From Bradyrhizobium jicamae (GTDB lineage Bacteria > Pseudomonadota > Alphaproteobacteria > Rhizobiales > Xanthobacteraceae), in the NCBI RefSeq assembly GCF_001440395.1, contig NZ_LLXZ01000187.1, forward strand, positions 1-59,694: a DNA stretch of 59,694 nt, in the 5' to 3' direction. The position numbers were made by a program, and so were the translations under genes. Below, piece by piece: positions 57,528 through 59,694 of this stretch. The notes beneath the pieces were generated by a model, which was given only the letters and a program-made list of their open reading frames with translations, was not told the origin of the DNA and ran no database searches. The stretch's first letter is position 1; each line of letters begins with the position of its first letter.

Positions 57528-58754
57528 CTAGACGATCTTCTGCGCCTTCAGCGCCTCCACCTTGGCCGCGTCAAAGCCGATCGTCGCCAGCACGTCCTTC
57601 GTATCGGCGCCGAGCAGCGGCGGCGCGCGATATTCCTTCACCGGGGTGCCGGAGAAGGTGATGGCATTACGGATCAGCGACAGGTCGGACTCGAAGGGAT
57701 GATCGACCTTGACCTGCATGCCGCGCGAGCGGACATGCTCATCGGAGAACACCTGCGAGAAATCGTTGATCGGGCCTGAGGGCACGCCGGCCTTCTCCAG
57801 CTCTTCCAGCCAGTGGGCGACGGGCTTCTTCAGGAAGTGACCGGCGAAGATCGCCATGATCTCCTTGCCGTGAACGACGCGGTCGTTGTTCTTGACGAAG
57901 CGCGGATCGGTCGCGAGCTCGGGCACGCCGAGCACGGCGCAGGTGCGCTGGAACTGGCCGTCATTGCCGACCACCAGCATCAGTTCGCCATCGGTGCAGC
58001 GAAACACGCCGGCCGGCATGCCGCCATTGCCCCAGGTGCCGCGCCGCGGCGGGGTCACACCGTTGACGAGGAAGATCTGCGCATAATGCGACAGCGAGGC
58101 GATCACGGTATCGAACAGGCAGACGTCGACATGCTGCCCTTCCCCGCCATTGGCCTTGCGGTGATAGAGCGCGGCCAGAATGCCGATCGAGGAGTTCATG
58201 CCGGTCATGTAGTCGACGATGGAGGGGCCGACCTTCATCGGGCCCGCGCCGGGCTCGCCGTCGAGATGGCCGGTAACGCTCATCAGCCCGCCCATCGCCT
58301 GCAGGATGGCGTCATAGCCGGCGCGCGGCGCGTAAGGGCCGGTCTGGCCGAAGCCGGTCACCGAGCAATAGATGATGCCGGGATTGATCGCCTTGATCGT
58401 TTCATAGTCGAGCTTGTAGCGCTTGAGATCGCCGACCTTGTAGTTCTCCATCATCACGTCGCAGCTCTTCGCGAGTTCGCGGATGATCTCCTGCCCTTCC
58501 GGGCTTGCGATATTGACGGTGACGGATTTCTTGTTGCGGTTGGCGCAGAGGTAGAACGAGTTGTTGTTGTTCTGCTTGCCCTCTGGGTCCTCGAGGTAGG
58601 GCGGACCGAAGGCGCGCGCATCATCGCCGCCGCCGGGACGCTCGATTTTGATCACCTCGGCGCCGAGATCGGCCAGCATCTGCGCCGACAAGGGCCCCGC
58701 GAGCACCCGCGTCAGGTCGAGAATTTTGATGCCCGAAAGTGGCAGAGCCGACAT
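57528..58754 (-). CDS. CaiB/BaiF-type CoA-transferase (family III)
   Basis: 408 aa from the ATG at 58754 with GGAGG upstream; a 47-residue extension starts earlier but lies in non-coding sequence. Family III features: SGIKILDLTRVLAGPLSAQMLADLGAEVIKIERPGG (in parts), VMMENYKVGDLKRY and AGYDAILQAMGGLMSVTG with the catalytic Asp. It transfers CoA between carboxylic acids through an aspartyl-CoA thioester. Possible role in activating a dicarboxylic acid near the tartrate system, but it converges with tarD and is not in its operon. Confidence 0.92.
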   Translation of the reverse strand: MSALPLSGIKILDLTRVLAGPLSAQMLADLGAEVIKIERPGGGDDARAFGPPYLEDPEGKQNNNNSFYLCANRNKKSVTVNIASPEGQEIIRELAKSCDVMMENYKVGDLKRYKLDYETIKAINPGIIYCSVTGFGQTGPYAPRAGYDAILQAMGGLMSVTGHLDGEPGAGPMKVGPSIVDYMTGMNSSIGILAALYHRKANGGEGQHVDVCLFDTVIASLSHYAQIFLVNGVTPPRRGTWGNGGMPAGVFRCTDGELMLVVGNDGQFQRTCAVLGVPELATDPRFVKNNDRVVHGKEIMAIFAGHFLKKPVAHWLEELEKAGVPSGPINDFSQVFSDEHVRSRGMQVKVDHPFESDLSLIRNAITFSGTPVKEYRAPPLLGADTKDVLATIGFDAAKVEALKAQKIV

Positions 58755-58962
58755 GAGTTTCCTCCGAAGATTTTTTGGCGTGGTGGCGCGGGACCATGTC
58801 CGGCGCTTTGATGCTTGCCGATACACTATTTTGTCCGGCTGAGCCCTGCGTTGTGGGCATGACGCCATCCGTTCGCCACACTCGCCGGCACGCAAGGCAA
58901 CCTGACCGCAGGGTCAATGCGGCATGACAGACAAAGGAACAGCCTGGACGTTGCTGAAAACA

Positions 58963-58988
58963 GAACGGCCCGCCAGGGCGGGCCGTTC
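58963..58988 (-). terminator. Rho-independent terminator of the TAXI-protein gene
   Basis: Perfect inverted arms GAACGGCCCGCC (58963-58974) and GGCGGGCCGTTC (58977-58988) with a 2-nt spacer. On the minus strand the stem is followed by TGTTTTC, a T-run. It is 25 bp beyond the stop at 59014. Classic intrinsic terminator. Confidence 0.9.
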
Positions 58989-59013
58989 CATTGTCAAACC
59001 GTAATTGCCGTAA

Positions 59014-59694
59014 CTACCGGTTGCTGCTGGCCTTGGCGCGGCTCGCCCGCCACTCCAGGAATTCGCGGTACAGCGGATCGCGGTCCTGCGGGGCAAGTGC
59101 CGTGGGGGCAGCCACCGGGGCCGGTGCCGGCGCCGGAACGGCGCCCGATGCCGCCGACACGGCCGAGCCCGGAGGCAGCGGCATGTTGCGGTCGAGCCAT
59201 TCCTGCGCCGCCTTGAAGCGGGTCCATCCGGACACGGTTGCGCGCGGTGCCATTTCCTTCCACTTCGGATGGAACGGCGGACGCTGCAACTGCGACACCT
59301 TGTCGAACATCGTGTCGACCAGCAGCGCCAGGCGGCGGTAGCGGTCGCTGTTCGGCGCCCAGTTATACGACGCCAGCACCGCTTCTGCCGCGATCGTCTC
59401 GACGAAGCCGCCTTCCGGCACCAGACCCGGGTAGTCCGCCGACGAAAGCTTGGACGGCAGATATTCTTCCTGGACCTGCTTGGCGTACTCAACCGGGACC
59501 AGATGCAGGTTGCGGTCGTTGATCTGGTTCAGCCATTGCAACGGCTTGCCTTCGATCGCAACGATCGCGTCGACCTCACCCTTGCGCAGCATGTCCAGCG
59601 CCAGCCGCGGCTCCTGATAGATCAGGTGCGGCCTGATGCCGAGACGCTCGAACACGTTGATCGCGGTCACGAAGGTCGAGCTGTCGGGCAGATC
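59014..59694 (-). CDS. TAXI-family TRAP transporter solute-binding protein, C-terminal part
   Basis: The frame continues through the window end (LPDSSTFVTAINVFERL before the internal GTG at 59670), so the gene is cut at its 5' side. About 226 residues remain. The segment MLRKGEVDAIVAIEGKPLQWLNQIND, then the tail APAPAPAPVAAPTALAPQDRDPLYREFLEWR, fits Bradyrhizobium TAXI-type periplasmic binding proteins. A Pro/Ala linker precedes the short C-terminal helix. Followed by an intrinsic terminator. Confidence 0.75.
   Translation of the reverse strand, partial: DLPDSSTFVTAINVFERLGIRPHLIYQEPRLALDMLRKGEVDAIVAIEGKPLQWLNQINDRNLHLVPVEYAKQVQEEYLPSKLSSADYPGLVPEGGFVETIAAEAVLASYNWAPNSDRYRRLALLVDTMFDKVSQLQRPPFHPKWKEMAPRATVSGWTRFKAAQEWLDRNMPLPPGSAVSAASGAVPAPAPAPVAAPTALAPQDRDPLYREFLEWRASRAKASSNR

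Noticed and set aside
1..59694. CRISPR array, tRNA, rRNA, intact insertion sequence
   Set aside because: Looked for regular direct repeats, tRNA-like cloverleaf ends and transposase motifs (DDE-type); none seen. Absence by eye is not proof.

Overview
The window looks like chromosomal DNA of a Bradyrhizobium-type alphaproteobacterium (Hyphomicrobiales, Nitrobacteraceae). The grounds are GC-rich codon use, a rhizobial very-long-chain fatty acid (VLCFA) lipid A locus, a D-tartrate dehydratase whose five active-site residues sit exactly two positions from the numbering of the characterised Bradyrhizobium japonicum enzyme, 'RRREFIALLGGAAA'-type Tat leaders, and several families of intergenic palindromes familiar from this group. 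The assignment rests on recognised protein families and repeats, not on a database search.

Layout. 1-1.7 kb: a broken cell-surface-anchor tail, an orphan ClpX-type zinc-finger protein and a DUF5958-like protein. 2.0-6.4 kb: the acpXL-fabZ-fabF2-fabF1-lpxXL cluster, which makes and attaches the long (27-hydroxy-C28 type) acyl chain of lipid A. 6.5-9.5 kb: a small membrane peptide, then a rhodanese / aminotransferase / PotF-like operon. 9.6-13.2 kb: a decaying accessory patch with two broken paralogous GNAT acetyltransferases and a headless adenylate cyclase around a phosphotransferase and a Bug-family binding protein. 13.6-25 kb: accessory genes, including a one-module NRPS-like adenylation-carrier-thioesterase protein with Cys at the thioesterase nucleophile position, an L,D-transpeptidase lipoprotein, a ThuA-like protein, a SUMF1-like protein, an orphan CHASE3/PAS histidine kinase and an orphan binding protein.

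25.2-31 kb: tandem kup potassium transporters and a motAB stator pair. 31.3-33.1 kb: Bug-family binding protein plus RraA/HMG-aldolase-like protein. 33.2-36.9 kb: Atm1-like ABC exporter, psd and pssA (phosphatidylethanolamine synthesis). 37-42 kb: LOG-family protein, VOC protein, and a tightly coupled cysS / 37-aa membrane peptide / GNAT / citramalate synthase operon. 42.2-43.8 kb: two secreted proteins. 43.9-49.9 kb: a DUF2189 membrane protein divergent from a five-gene haem-copper oxidase operon (II-I-III-III-IV). 49.9-53.6 kb: nadE, dgkA and class II DAHP synthase. 53.7-55.1 kb: alpha/beta hydrolase and a small ABM-like protein. 55.2-58.8 kb: LysR regulator divergent from tarD, then a CaiB-type CoA-transferase. 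58.9-59.7 kb: the C-terminal part of a TAXI-type binding protein with a clear terminator.

The strongest leads are a ketosynthase in the VLCFA locus that lacks one catalytic His, the absence of the dehydrogenase gene usual in that locus, the Cys-type thioesterase, the orphan ClpX zinc domain, a 37-aa membrane peptide in a start/stop-coupled operon, and shared-core palindromic repeats. No CRISPR array, tRNA, rRNA or intact insertion sequence was recognised.
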